A stretch of DNA of 64,000 nt from Eonycteris spelaea (GCA_003508835.1 PUFA01000066.1:9194501-9258500); one strand, 5' to 3'. Positions 45,996 through 58,170 are shown, numbered from the stretch's first letter. Made by a program: numbers and translations. The notes: generated by a model not told the origin, from the letters alone.

Positions 45996-46164
45996 GCCCC
46001 TGCGGGCTCTGTCCTCTGCCTCTCTCTTCCTGCCCTGTCCAGATTTCAGAGTGTTCAGCAGCTCAGTGTCATGCTTGTGTGTTGCTCCATGACCTTTTCC
46101 ACGGACAATGAACGTTTCCCTCCTCTTTCTCTTGTTTCTTATTTCCTGTCTGTTTTTAGCGGGT
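45996..46164. other. unassigned sequence
   Basis: Pyrimidine-rich on plus. No gene recognised. Confidence 0.4.
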
Positions 46165-46208
46165 TCGAGGACGTGAGGACGTAAAGACACGTCTTCTCAC
46201 GTCCTCGA
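46165..46208. other. near-perfect hairpin (quasi-palindrome)
   Basis: tcgaggacgtgag (46165-46177) pairs with ctcacgtcctcga (46196-46208) over 13 bases. Inside, gacgt (46178-46182) pairs with acgtc (46189-46193). A two-base bulge (tt) and the loop aaagac remain. The sequence 'gaggacgt' is also a short direct repeat within the left arm. Confidence 0.9.
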
Positions 46209-47448
46209 CGGGCAGCGTCTATGCTCTGCTTTTCCGTTTAACGTTATATTATGCGAGTTTCCTCACCATTCAGTATTTTTTAAATACATTCTTTTTGGCT
46301 GCCTACAGGCCCCACTATGAATTTCCCAACCTATCTCAGGTGAAGTTCAATTATAGTTAACGCTCAGAAATGCTGCACACAAATATTTGATTGAGACGCC
46401 GCATTTGCCTGGAGACCCGGTCCGGCCTCCTGTTTGGCCAGCCCGGGGCCAGGAGGAGAGGGGAGGGACCGCCAGCCGGAGGCCGCCTTCCGGTGTCTCA
46501 GAGCCTCTAAATACGGGAGCTCACCCCAGAGCTCTGGCAAATTCCAGTGGGTTCCGTTAGCTTTGCCTTAAACGTATCGATGAGAGGTTTCTTTCTTTTC
46601 CCCCAAAGTCTTCTGGGAATCGCTTAGATTAACGGGTTCTCTGGGGGCTTCTAATGAGCTCGGTAATGACTCGTTTTCTCTCACGAGCCCCACCCCCCAG
46701 GCCCAGTGATTAACGGCATCGCTTCCCTCCTCCCCGGTGGGGCCGATGCTCAGGTAATTAAGCCACATTGTGAAGAAAACGCTTGATACATTGGCTTCTT
46801 TGGGGTTTGACAATATGATTAAAAGTACTAGTCTTTCCTCAGCACTTTGCTGCAGAGAGTGTTGACACTCCATCGGCATCTCCAGCCACGTGAGAGGCCG
46901 TAGCACATTTGCAGCCCGGAAGGCGGGTGCAGCCGTGTCCCGTGTGCAGCGTCCGCGTCCAGGTGACCCGTGGCGCACCGGCCCGCGCCGGCGTGCGGTC
47001 AGCACTGAGCCCACGCGCCACCTCCCAGCACAGCCGAACCCGCGAACACGGTGGACGCCGTGCGCCCGTTTTCAAGGCTGTGATGGCTCCAGTCCTTTTC
47101 TGCGTGATTTTTCCATACCTAGTCAAACAAGTGTGTCAGAATTCACCGCTTCTGTCTTCATTTTTATAGCTGTTGTTTTTATTTCTTCAGTTTCTGGCTT
47201 TGATTGCAATTTTTCTGAACTTAAGAATTCAGTTATGTAGAAAAATGAGGCCGTCTCTTTGGACAGCCTTGGGCCGGTTTTTCTCTTCTTCATAGACAGG
47301 GACAGACTGGCCTGTTCGTCTTCACCTAGTATGGACGGCGTCCGCTGGACAGAATGCTTGCTCCTGGCTGCTCACTGTCGCTGGCCAGATTAAAGGGTTT
47401 CTCTTTGCTTCAGCCGTTTGGCCCCTATCCAGTCATTCCTGGCAAGGA
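46209..47448. other. unassigned sequence
   Basis: Mixed: AT-rich at 46215-46400, GC-rich at 46400-46500, moderate to 46880, CpG-rich at 46890-47080, then AT-richer. No gene recognised. Confidence 0.35.
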
Positions 47449-47670
47449 TAGTAAGAAAGAAAGGGGAAGGGAAGGAGGGAGGGAGGGAGCGAGGGAGGAA
47501 GGAAGGAAACAAGGAAGGAAGGAAGGAAGGAAGGAAGGAAGGAAGGAAGGAAGGAAGGAAGGAAGGAAGGAAGGAAGGAAAGGAAAGGAGGGAAGAAGGG
47601 AGGGAGGGAGGGAGGGAGGAAGGAAAAGGAGAGGCGAGAGGGAGGGAGGGGGAGAGACAGAGACGGAGAA
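47449..47670. repeat. (GGAA)n/(GGGA)n purine tract
   Basis: About 220 bases of nearly pure purine on plus. A central ggaa array (about 47500-47580) is flanked by ggga and gaga variants. Confidence 0.95.
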
Positions 47671-48424
47671 CGAGGACGCCTCGCCCGCCCGCTGCTCGTG
47701 GCAGTCACGCACAGGACGCGGCCGTGTCACTCCTGAGTGGCAGGTGGGCGTGGCGGATGCTCAGAACATCACTTAAGGTTTCGCTGCTCAGAGGAATCAG
47801 ATGCGTAGTGCCTGAAATGCCCATCGATCCAGGTGTGACTTACCCCGTGGGGCCACTCGCTCTTGGGAAGCAGGAAGACAAGACGGCCACGTTTCTCAAG
47901 GGCCTCGTGGGGAGAGAGCCACAGTGAAGAGGAAGGACAGCTCTCGGGGCCCGCAGGACGCAGACCCGGGCCTCCACGCTGGCAGCAGGCAGCTTGGTTC
48001 TCAGATGCGTTTGCATCCGCATGGCTGTTGCCGAAAGCGTGTTTTGACTTGTAAAGAATTCAAGTTTGGGATTGAATCATGGGCAAGGAGGACAGTGGAA
48101 TGCTAAGTTATCATTTTTACAATCACGCTTCAGAACCAGTAGCTGTTTTTCTTTAATTTATTTTATTTTATTTTTTGCCAATGTGTTTCCTGTGATTTTT
48201 GCCGGCGTCTTATTTCCAACCACTTGCCGCATGCGGTGTCTCCACCCGCATAATTACAGGACTCGCCGTTGGAAACGGAAGGTTGTTCTAGCTCCCTCAG
48301 ACGTCCTGCCCGTGAAGTCAGAGATTGTCTTTCCTTTTCTAATTCTTTCTTCCCTTTGTTGAGTCAAATGATGCTGTAATTTCAAAGGCAGCAGAACCAG
48401 GGCACGAAATTAAAATATACGTGC
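47671..48424. other. unassigned sequence
   Basis: GC-moderate to 48020, then AT-rich with a ttttattttattttatttt-like run (48150-48180). No gene recognised. Confidence 0.35.
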
Positions 48425-48768
48425 AGCAGGCCCCTTGTCTGAGCTTTCGCTTTCCGTGGTTTCAGTTACCCGTGATCAGTTGGGGTCCGAAAAATATTAA
48501 ATGGAAAACTCCAAAAAGAGCCAGTCCGTAGGTAAGCTGCACACCACCTGAGGAGCGTGGTGACACCTGGTGCTGCCCGCTCCGTCCCAGCCAGGGCATG
48601 AGGCATCCGTCTGTCTGGTGTGTGCTGTGTGCTCCGCCTGCCCATTCGTCACTTAGTGGCCGTCTGGGCTCCCAGATGGACGGCTGAGGTATGGCCGGGC
48701 CTCTGGTCAGGCTGCCCTTACTGTACTTAACGATGGCCCCGGAGTACCTGGTACTTGAACCTTCATCA
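48425..48768 (+). mobile_element. Tigger-like (TcMar) DNA transposon fragment
   Basis: 'gcagcaggccccttgtctga', 'gtggtttcagttacccgtga', 'aaaatattaaatggaaaact', 'cacttagtggccgtctgg' and 'actgtacttaacgatggccc' follow a Tigger-type element up to and slightly past the position of the transposase start codon (ATGGCCCC). The next codons are unlike transposase and the element is cut off by the TG array. No functional transposase. Confidence 0.7.
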
Positions 48769-48770
48769 CA

Positions 48771-49167
48771 AGTGTGTGTGTGTGTGTGTGTGTGCACGTG
48801 TGTGTGCGTATGTGTGCATGTGTGCATGTGCACATTTGTGTGTGCACATGTGTGTTCGCATGTGTGTGTGCACGCTTGTGTGTGTGCATGTGTGCACGTG
48901 CATGTGGGTGCACCGGGTGTGTGCGCATTGTGTGTGCATGTCTGCGCACACGCACACACATGCATCTGTGCGCATGTGTGTGCATGTGTGTGCGCATGTG
49001 TGCATGTGTGTGTTGTGTTTGGGTGTGTGCGTGTGTGCATGTGCATTGCGTGTTTGTGTGTGTGTGCGTGCATGTGTGTGCGTGTGTGCATGTGTGCATT
49101 GTGTGTTTGTGTGTGCACACATGTGTGTGCATGTGTGTGCGTGCACATGTGTGCACGCGCACACATT
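48771..49167. repeat. (TG)n / TGTGCATG compound array
   Basis: About 400 bases of alternating purine-pyrimidine steps: TG runs with gcatgtg, gcacatg and gcgtg variants. It is mostly tg on plus with a few ca-rich words (gcgcacacgcacacacatg near 48945). It produces long Cys/Val frames on plus and His/Thr frames on minus, which are not genes. Confidence 0.95.
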
Positions 49168-50594
49168 GTCGACACAGGGTTTGGTGCCATCTATGCCTCA
49201 GACATCGGCTGGGGTCTTGGGATGCGTCCTCCGTGAACTACAGTCACTTTTAAAATGTAAGTGAGATCTTTATTTTATGTGAACTAATACTTACATTTTG
49301 TTCTACTTACAAAGGAGACCCCTTGAGTCTCCTGACTTTTCTCTCCTTGGGGAAAGGGCTGCTGTCCCATTGGCTTCCTGGTCCCTTAAGTCTAAGCCTA
49401 CACGTGTCGGGTCTGTTTGGCGTCTCTGGTTGTCAGATGGCCAGGCCGTGGGAAGACTTCAAATTAGAATACAGATGTGAGCTGGTTGCCTGTGGAAACG
49501 TATCAAATCTTCATTAGGTTGAAAATGGGGGAAAAGAGCCATTTACATCTGACCTGTACCGTCTTGGTGGTCAGGCGCGTGTCCCTGGGTGGGCTCGGCA
49601 CGAGCACCAGCGCCCGCCCGGCCGTGCTCACAGCGCTCGGTTCTCCTGCATTCCGATGGATCCCCCCCCCCCCGGCCTCTATCGGAAACAAACATCTGTT
49701 GAAAGCGTCCCGTGGAAAAGAAGGCCGTGGCTTCCTCTGACAGGCGGCCGTCGTCCGTCCGTGCGGTGGGGGCGCTGCTGGGCGTGTAGGAACCGCTGAT
49801 TGCACACGGGTAACTGCGCGGAGCGTGCTCCGTGGTTCAGCGGTAACGGTTTCCCGAGGCTCAGGTCCTCCTCGCTTTCCTCCACTCCGTTCTCAGTTTC
49901 TCCTCCCGCTTCTAACTCCCGCAGCCCCTGAGGTCAGAGCGAGCCCGCGGAGGGGAAGGGCGCAGGCCCCCAGCATGCGCGCGGGGCTTCACGCGTGAGC
50001 CTCCCAACACCCGCTTCATGTGTGGCTTAAGCCATGTCCAAACACAGGCCGGGGAATCGCTGGGGCTGTGTTTACTCTCCCGCTCCGAGGGCCGCTGACC
50101 GTGATGCCCCTTCTGTGAAAGGTGTGGAGGGCGCAGCAGGCTGTCAATAACTGTGCATTGATCTGCGGACAGAAGAGGAATAGCACGTTTTCAAAGGTGG
50201 CTAACGAAACCTGGAGGCCTCGAAATGTGTGTATAGATCGAGCTGTCGTTTTCAAAGCGAATTAGGAGAGCAGAGCGGATGCCACAGGCACCGAGCCGTA
50301 AGATGGGAGCTACGTGTGCGGCATTTCTGGGGGTCTCCCTGTGCCTCCGAATGCCCGCTCCACGGACGGTGACTAAACCCCGGGTCAGGCTCTCTCCCCC
50401 GTCCGTGGGTCCACCTGACTCCTGTCCGCTGAGCATCTGCTCTGGGCCACCACACAGGAGTGGGAGCTGGGCCGCGGCCACGGGTCAGCCCAGCGCTGTC
50501 CGCAGGCCGCGTCCGGCCCCTGGCGGTTCCCTAACACGGACGCCGCTCCACACCTGTCCCCTGTCACCGTCACCTAACTCCCTTGTTGGGGGAA
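49168..50594. other. unassigned sequence
   Basis: Mixed, with C12 at 49662-49673 and CpG-rich pockets near 49560-49660, 49940-50000 and 50360-50560. No gene or repeat family recognised. Confidence 0.35.
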
Positions 50595-51520
50595 GCACGC
50601 AGCAGGACGTTTTTGACCTACAGCCATGTCATTACGTGCATCTCAATAGTGTGTACATTCTATTGCAATACCTTAAAATGTAGAGTTCTTTATTCCTCTT
50701 TTGATGGATAAGTGGGTTGCTTCCATATTTTGTCTGTTGCAAATAATGCTGCTATAAACTCTTGACAGATTTTCAGTTTACAGAAACGTGCCTTTCTGTT
50801 GTAAGCGCGTCTCTAAGAAGTGAACCGTTTTGTCATAGATTACTTGCATGTTCAGGCAGTGTAGACACTTCCAAGGGATTTTCCAAGTGGCTTGCAACAT
50901 TTAATCTCCCATGGGCAGGCAGTACATGAGATCGCAATTTTGCTCCACACGCTCACCATTATTTGGTACTTTCTGTCTTTTTCGTTTAGCCATTCTGGTC
51001 AAGTACATAGTGACATCACGCTTTTGCTTGAATTTTCATTTCCATAATGATTCATGTTGCCAATGAAGTTTTCATCAACACAACGGCCATCCGATTCTCT
51101 CTAGTGGAAACGCAGACCGTTCTGGTCATACGTGTTTTCCGGCCGGGACAGCGTCCCCTCGCCGTCCCTTTGCGAGAGCCCTCCGTTGGGTCCCGGATCG
51201 AGGTCCTGGACGGGATGCTCACATTGTCTTCCCATCCATCACGGCCTGGTATCGGTTTTAGGGTAACTGACTAACGACCCTTTCCTACTTATAAATATTC
51301 GTCTGTCCCCAGGTCCTGAAGTAGTCTGAGCTTTCTTCTACGGCGTGTGCCGTTTCTGCACGTGGGTCTGCAGTCTGTCCGGTTTCGGTCTACGCACGTG
51401 GCATGTTAGGAGTCAGGACACGCTGTCCCTCCCACGTGGGTGTTTGATGGCCCTTTGCCATTTGCTGATGAGCCGATGCTTCCCTCTGCACTGCTGTCTC
51501 CTTGGTCGTGACTCCAGCGA
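50595..51520 (-). mobile_element. antisense L1 remnant
   Basis: 'ttttgatggataagtgggtt', 'tgcttccatattttgtctgt', 'tgcaaataatgctgctataa', 'aagtgaaccgttttgtcata' (50820s) and 'tagccattctggtcaagtac' are reverse-complement L1 3'-end text in the right order. Weaker matches follow to about 51500. Dead copy. Confidence 0.75.
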
Positions 51521-52584
51521 TTAGGTCTGGCGGGCCAGCTTCTGCCGGTGTGCCCTGCCCCCGCAGGGGTCTCTGACGACCGCTGGGCTCGTCCCAGACC
51601 GCCGCCTCCTCGGCAGAATTTCAGCTCGTGTGATTTCTCTCTCCTTCACTCTGGAGGTCGCTGCAGACCCCGCCTACCCTTTCTGCTCTCCGACTTCGTA
51701 GCTCATTGCCCTGCACAGTTCAAGGTCAAAACGACAGAGACCTGGGTTCACCTCTTCATGCTCCCACCTTTCCAGAGGGCCTTGGTGCCTCGCCTCCTGG
51801 CAGCCCCTCACTTCCTTTCGTGTCTTCGGCTCCGTGAGATGGCAGGAAGGGGTGCTGATGTCAGTGTCTCGGGGCGGACCTTGCTGCCCGTGCCCCGCCC
51901 CCACTCACTGCCGCCCATGCAGCAGGAAGCTGGACGCGCTGATCACACTTCTGAATGGCGGGCTTGCCCGGCGATGCCCTGGGGGTCTCGGCTCCCCTGA
52001 CCTCAGGGCGGCTCTCGTGGCTTCTGAACGGGGCTCCACGGGTTCCGTCCTGCGTTTCTCTGCTCTAAGCCGCTGCCCTGCAGCCGGAGCAGAAACCCAG
52101 GAATTCCTGTCACACGTAGCACGCACTTCGGTACATCTAACACTGTCGCCACTCGCCCTTCAAACAGGATGTCCCGCTTGTCAGCTGTGTCCACCTTTGC
52201 TACGCCCGTGAGGGGCTGATGTTTAAATGGAGCCGCAGGTTGATCCCGAGGTGGGGGGTTGGCAGGTTTCCAGCCCTGCCTCTCGGGTCCGTCAGAACAC
52301 TTCATCTGCCATCATCCACAGGAAGTACACTTGCCACTCACATCAAAGTGACACAGAAAAGCCCCCGATGGCTTAATGGAAGCTGGCAGGATAAAGACAG
52401 GTGACCTGACCGTCTTCGAGATTTCAAATACGCTGCAGACTCAGTTAATAACAGTCTCCGTCCGCTTTCCTTTGAAGCAGGATTTGACCCGAAGGCGCGT
52501 GTGCCTGGCGGCTCGGCGAGGCCTGGCCACGGGGCGCAGCACCGGCTCCTCGAGCTGGCTCAGGTCAGACGGGAAGCTCTCCAC
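51521..52584. other. unassigned sequence
   Basis: Mostly GC-moderate unique sequence. No gene or repeat family recognised. Confidence 0.4.
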
Positions 52585-52962
52585 GCACGTGTGCATGCAT
52601 GCTTGTGTGCATGCATGTGTGTGCACGTGTGCATGCATGTGTGTGTGCATGCGTGCGTCGTGTGTGTGCGTGCGTGTGTACATGCATGTGTGTGCGTATG
52701 CCCGTGCATGTGTGTGCGTGCGTGTGTACATGCATGCGTGTGTGCGTGTGCATGTGTGCATGCATGTGTGTGCGTGCATGTGTGTGCGCATGTATGTGCG
52801 TGCATGTGTGTGTGCGTGCGTGTGTGCATGCACGTGTGTGCGTATGCCCGTGCATGTGTGTGCGTGCGTGTGTGCATGCATGTGTGTGTGCGTGCGTGTG
52901 TACATGCATGTGTGCGCGCGTGTGTGCGTGTGTGCGTATGCCCGTGCATGTGAGTGCGTGCG
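52585..52962. repeat. TG/CATG compound array with higher-order units
   Basis: About 380 bases of gtgtgcatgcatg-type repeats. The distinctive word gtgcgtatgcccgtgcatgt occurs near 52693, 52839 and 52933, so longer blocks have been duplicated. The long minus-strand open frame over it (52441-53352) is a repeat artefact. Confidence 0.95.
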
Positions 52963-54319
52963 GTGCGGCCAAGGTTTAATCCACTGAGGTTCCAGGCATC
53001 CGTTCGCAGGAGCAGGCCCGCCCGGCCCTCCGCGCCGTGGGGGAGACGCGTGAGCCCGGCCTCGAGTCCGCCGGCCCTGCGTGCGCACCAGGGCGGTCTG
53101 TGGTTTCGGCGTTTGCTCCGGACTCGCAAGTTCACGAGGAGGCGAATGGGGCTGGAACGAAGCCTCCGGAGCTGGAGGAAGGTTGCGCGTGACGAGCCCG
53201 GAATGACGAGCCCTCCGGGGCGGCGCGTGTTCGCCCGCGGGGCCCTCTGCTGCCCTCCTGCTCCGTGAAGGGCGCGTGCCCCTGGCTCTCATTGCTGCAG
53301 CGTGTCCCCGCGGACCTTCGGGGGCCCGGCTGGGCTTGACCCGGAGCGCCACTGGGGCCTGTTTCAGATCCTTTTGCTGTTCCCCGTGCGCGGAATTCGA
53401 CTCAAGGCACCGACGGGCTCAGGCGCGCCCGGCTGCGTAGACGCGTTCCTGCGACTCCAGGCCGGTCGCCGGAACTTCGTGCTCTCAGCCCTGGTCGCTG
53501 GCCAGGAGCGGCCGAGGAGCCCTGCTCCTTCCCTGCCTTTTCCTTTCTGTTGCTTAGCAGGGGGCTCTGGCCTGGGCCCGGCTTGCAGGCCGCTCGGAAG
53601 CTGCTCGGTGGTGCCGCGTGCGGGCACCGCCGGCGGCCGCGGTGCGACCCCCACCTCGCCGTCTTCCCCTGTGCGTGCCCCGCTCGGGCGCCCCAGCCTC
53701 TCGGGGCTCACGTGGCCGTTCCTGTCCCACGGCCTTGGCACCAGCTGCTCCCGCGGCCTCGGGCAGTTTTGCTTTCTGTTTTCCCCTGGTCATCACGCCG
53801 CGCCGGCAGCGGCCCGTGCTCCGGCGGCCCTGACGACGTCGCTCGCTGCCTCATGACGCGGAACCCGCCGGAGGATTGTCTGTGACCAGCCGGTTCCCCG
53901 CACCGGACCCGTCTTCTCGAGTTGGCTCTTCTCACCTGGAGCCTCAGAGCCTCGCCACAGGCCGCCCGGCCTGCGTGCCGACGGCCTCGAGCGCTCCGTG
54001 GGACCCTTCTGTCCCTCTGCCCCACCGCCGTCGTGCAGTGTCGACCGGGCAGGCGGAGTGCCGTGAGGACACAGCCGGGGCTGCGTTGGCGGCTGCTCTT
54101 CATTTCGGAGAGGTCACAGGTCGGCCGGCCGGCCACATGCCAGCGACCGAGCGCGGCGTCCGGCCCCGGCGCAGCTTTGCCGCCGTGAAACCCGAGGCCG
54201 TTGCGGTGTTCGCTCCTCGTTGTCGGTGCCTCCCCCACCCTGTCCTACCGCCTCTGCCTTCTCCCCCCCCCCACTGCCCCCGCCATCCTACAGCCCCTGC
54301 CTTCTCCGGTGGCTCTGTA
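52963..54319. other. CpG-rich region
   Basis: About 1.3 kb of dense CpG. Open frames on both strands are explained by composition. No recognised domain, promoter element or exon pair. Confidence 0.4.
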
Positions 54320-55475
54320 GAGTTATTCTTTACTTACAGCGAAGGGCACCAAGGCTGCACTGCAGTCCGATGAGTTTTAACAAGTGCGTTTCGACCGCCT
54401 CCCAGCGTCGCCCTGTGCCTTTGCAGGAAGCCCCTCCTCAGCCCCGGGGCCCTGGCGGCTGCGCATCTGCTTTTATTGCTGTGGTTCTGCCTATTTCTGG
54501 ACCCTCGTGTGAACAGAAGCACACAGTATGGAACCTCCCATGCCTGGCGACTGCCGCTTACCCCAGTGTTTGCTCGGACTCCCCCGCGATGCTGTGATCT
54601 CGGCAGTTCGGTTTCTTCTCGGCAGTCCGCCGCATGGTCGAGCCGGGTTTGTTCATCCACTCAGCGGTTGATGGGCGTTTAGCCATTTTCAGCTTTTGGC
54701 TAGCATAAAACAAGTTTCCACGAACGTTTGCCCGCAAACTTTTGTGTGCACATCCGGTTTCCTTTCTCTTGGATAAATACCAAGAGAACCGCTAGGCCTA
54801 GGCCGTGTGGTGGGCGGTCGGCTACGAGACGCCGCCGGGCGTCTCCCGGGTAACTGCGCCTCGCGGCTTCCCAGTGGCCTGCGGCTTCCCAGCAGCCTGC
54901 GGCGGCCCCAGCACTGGCCGTTTTCGCCGCCGTGGGGGGTGAGCGGCGATTCCTCCTTGTGGTTCTGATGTGCGCTGCCTGTGACGGCTGGCGCTGCGTT
55001 TCCCCGTTCGCTCATTTGCCACCCGCGGAGTGTGCGTGCTGAACTGTATGGTGCAGTGTTTTGCTCATTAAAAAAAAAAAAAACAACTAAGTTGTGCACT
55101 AAATTTTAAGTATACTTTACGTATTCTGTATCCAGGTTCTTTGATGTGTGTATAGTCTTTCCCCATTTTTTCTTAACAGCGGCTTTGAAGAGCCAACGTT
55201 CTAAATTCTGTTGAGGTCCAAATGATCACTTCTTTTTCTTTTTTATAATTTGTGTTTTCTTGTGTCGGTTGAAGAAATCTTTGCAGAAGGCGAGTTACGT
55301 ACACCTTTCCTCCGTGTTTTCTATTTATCTAAAAGTTTGATACTTTTAGCTCATGTACTTCAGCCTGTAATCTATGTGGAGGTCGTTTTTGCAGAGAGCG
55401 TGGGGTCAAGTTCGAGGCTCTATTCCATTCTTCCAGCACTGCTCGTTGACAAAGTCCATCAATTTTATATCTCAA
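54320..55475 (-). mobile_element. antisense L1 remnant
   Basis: Reverse-complement L1 3'-UTR and late ORF2: 'actcagcggttgatgggcgt', 'tttagccattttcagctttt', 'ggataaataccaagagaacc', 'gtattctgtatccaggttct', 'gaagaaatctttgcagaagg' and 'ctattccattcttccagcac' in the expected order. 54790-55020 within it is CpG-rich and matches poorly. Broken by indels; not coding. Confidence 0.75.
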
Positions 55476-57124
55476 TTTCCTCCTCCTTCCGCCTTCCCCG
55501 TGGTAATTGATCATTGCCGTAATTCAATTAGCGTGGGGACCACTTCTCTAGCTGGTTTCTCCAGGGCCCGCGGGATGAACTTGTGGTCCACATGTAAGCC
55601 TCTCAGGTACGCACCGCGTGCAGTAAAGGCGTTTCCATGACAACGCCCATCACCCCCCCCCCAGCCTCCTGCTGTCAGCCTCGCCCACTTCCCTTCACCT
55701 GTATTTTAAATCCTGGATTACACTGTCGTTCGTCCTTTCTCAATCAAGCAGTCCTCTCTTAAAGAGCTTAGCGGAGGATACAGAGCATCTCCCTTTGCTC
55801 ACACTCTCAGGGGGCGGAGGTGGGGACAGTCGACGGTGTAACAAGAGCTTGTTGTGGGGGGAGGCCCCGTTTCCACCTGGGCCCGCCCTTTCTCTGCCCG
55901 AGGGTCTCCGCGAGGTTTCCCGTGCTGCTGGCATCTGCACGCCGCGCTCTCCTCGCCTCGGCTCCAGAAGGCTCCTTCCGCCTTCGGTTTTGGATGATGG
56001 TTTTGACGACACAGACTTTCTGGGATGGGCCGCTCTTTAACGCGTTAACGGCGACACTCATCTGCCTGCCGGGTCGCCGCGCGTCGGACGGGCCGCCCCG
56101 TGTTTCCTCCCGCCTGGCCGCGGCCTCGCACGGTTCCCTCGCGTCACTTCTGCTCGGGGGTCGTTTGAGTCCTGGCCTCTGCGACGGTGCCGTTTTTATT
56201 AAAACGGGCGACATTTTGGCCACCGTTTCTGCAGATGCACGTGCTCGTCCGCGTGCGCTTTCCTGGACTCCGGCCGCGCCGGCGTTCGCTGCGCTGCGGC
56301 CCGTGGCCCCTGCCACGTCGCCAGTCGTTCCACACCTTGCCCCTTTTCTTGACGCTTGACGCGTCGTTTTGGACAGTGTCTGTGGCTAGGACCTCAGGCT
56401 CACTCACCTCTGCGCATTGCATGAGCTGCTGTCATTCCCAATTGTTTTTTTTTTAATTTAAAAGCCTGATTTTTTTTTAAATCGTTTTATTTCTCTCCCT
56501 GTCCTGCTCACACCTCCTCTGAGCAGAGCCACGTTGCCGACAGCGCGCGGGCTTCCTTGGTGGTCCTCCCTGTGCGTGCTCCCCCTTTAGAAGCCGCCTC
56601 AACTGACTTCTCTTTTCCTCCTGTTTTTCTTACTTTTCGTTTTTATTGATGGGGCATGTTTTTCACCTTTTTTTTTTTTCCCGGCCATTAGGGTGAGCCA
56701 GAATAGCCTGAGGTCTAGTGGGAAAATTTCCACCATCGCTCAAGCAGTATCTTCTAAACACACAAGCCAGCGTCTCCTGTTGCTGTCTGGGGGTGCTGCT
56801 CCTGGCTGGGTGGCTTCCTCACCTGAGGGGACCCTCTGGAGCTGTCCAGATGTGCGTGCTCCCTCCCCCTCCCTTCCTGCCCCCGACTCTCTCTCGTGCT
56901 TCGTTCCCTCACCTTCCGGAGCTCCGCCTCGCCAGCTCTGATCCTTTCGACAGCTACAAACTCTGAAATCGGCCTCCTCCGTTCAGTGGGACACCAGGCT
57001 CTGTTTCAGTGACCCCTCCCAGGCAGTGGCATGGGCCACTCCCAGGCATGACCTTGCTTGCCTCCCTTGTCTCGAGGTCACAGTTCTGCACTCTCTGGTG
57101 TCCAGCGTCTGATCAGTGGTATCG
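55476..57124. other. CpG-rich to moderate unassigned sequence
   Basis: 55820-56340 is CpG-rich. Poly-T runs lie at about 56446-56456 and 56670-56682. 56690-57110 is moderate and pyrimidine-rich. No gene recognised. Confidence 0.35.
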
Positions 57125-57152
57125 TCTCGTATTGTCTTCCCACAATACGAGA
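57125..57152. other. perfect 11-bp hairpin
   Basis: tctcgtattgt (57125-57135), loop cttccc, acaatacgaga (57142-57152). No U-run follows, and the organism is eukaryotic, so it is not a bacterial terminator. Confidence 0.9.
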
Positions 57153-57531
57153 AGAGAAGTTACATCTCCTTCCTGTGTTCCGTCGTGAGCGTGAGGTGAA
57201 GCCCTCTTCCCTTTTTTGCTCGGAAGTGCTGTCTTACGTCTCTGCAGCCCGTCGTCCGCTTCTGCCTCAGTTTTACAGAAACGCAGTATTGTTTCGGCTA
57301 ATAGCAAAGCGTGATAATGTTCGTTGAGGAAACAGTGATTGACAAGGTTCTAGTTGTAACTTTTGGATTCAATTATAATCTTTTTTTATTTGTCTTTTTT
57401 AAAAACCTTTTAATCCAAGAAGAATTTTAATGTTTTCAAAACTCAGTTTCTTTCTATGAATATGTTGACTGAACATGAATCTTTGCATTAAAACTTGAGT
57501 TAAATTGAATATAGAGGCACACATATATATG

Positions 57532-57566
<35 letters not shown>

Positions 57567-57569
57567 ACA
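57153..57569. other. AT-rich sequence ending in a TG run
   Basis: No gene recognised. 57340-57520 is strongly AT-rich. Confidence 0.4.
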
Positions 57570-57572
57570 CAC
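57534..57572. repeat. (TG)n followed by (AC)n
   Basis: About 15 TG units run directly into gtacacacac, so the pair can fold back or form Z-DNA. Confidence 0.95.
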
Positions 57573-58170
57573 ATGGACATACATAGATTTCTAGTTTACT
57601 AGGCAGCACTTATAACAAGATAACTTATTGACAGGTGTAAAGTAATTGGTCATACACAGATTCAATTATCTCTAAAACACACAATAACATTACAATATTG
57701 AAATAAAATTACCTAAGGAATACGGTGCTTTTAAAATTTCTAAATAAAAATGAACTGTTTTTGAAAAAGTGTTCTATTTTTTGAGACTAAAACAATGATT
57801 TATATGAATTATGTAAACTCTCATTTCAATGGAAATGTTTTTTAGATATTTCCAGAATATCCAGGGAGATTGGCTGAGAATTTCTTTGGCGAAAATTTTA
57901 CAATTAACTGTGCCTTTCCTTACCCATCTATCTACTATGTCTGGCTTTCAATTCTTAATTTTTACTGCAGATTAATTGCCTGGTCATCTACTAAAAAAAT
58001 CATCAATAGTACTAACACTTTGTAATTCATTTTTATTAGACATGGTGTCATATTTAAAAGGCTAATGCAACAGCAAAATAAATAAACCAGAATTTAGAAG
58101 GTTCAACTAATAGAGCACGATAATCCCTAAATTTTCCATTTCTTTCAGTTATCCAGAAATAAGCCATGGA
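57573..58170. other. AT-rich unique block (possible conserved noncoding element)
   Basis: About 600 bases, CpG-poor, non-repetitive, with many AATT/ATTA words ('tcaattatctctaaaacaca'). No L1 match recognised. May be regulatory; not testable here. Confidence 0.3.

Noticed and set aside
48462..49190. Long Cys/Val and His/Thr frames on both strands
   Set aside because: Produced by the alternating TG array in several frames at once.
52441..53352. 303-codon minus-strand open frame, the longest in the window
   Set aside because: Half of it is the TG/CATG array read as His/Thr, the rest is stop-poor CpG-rich DNA. No domain is visible.
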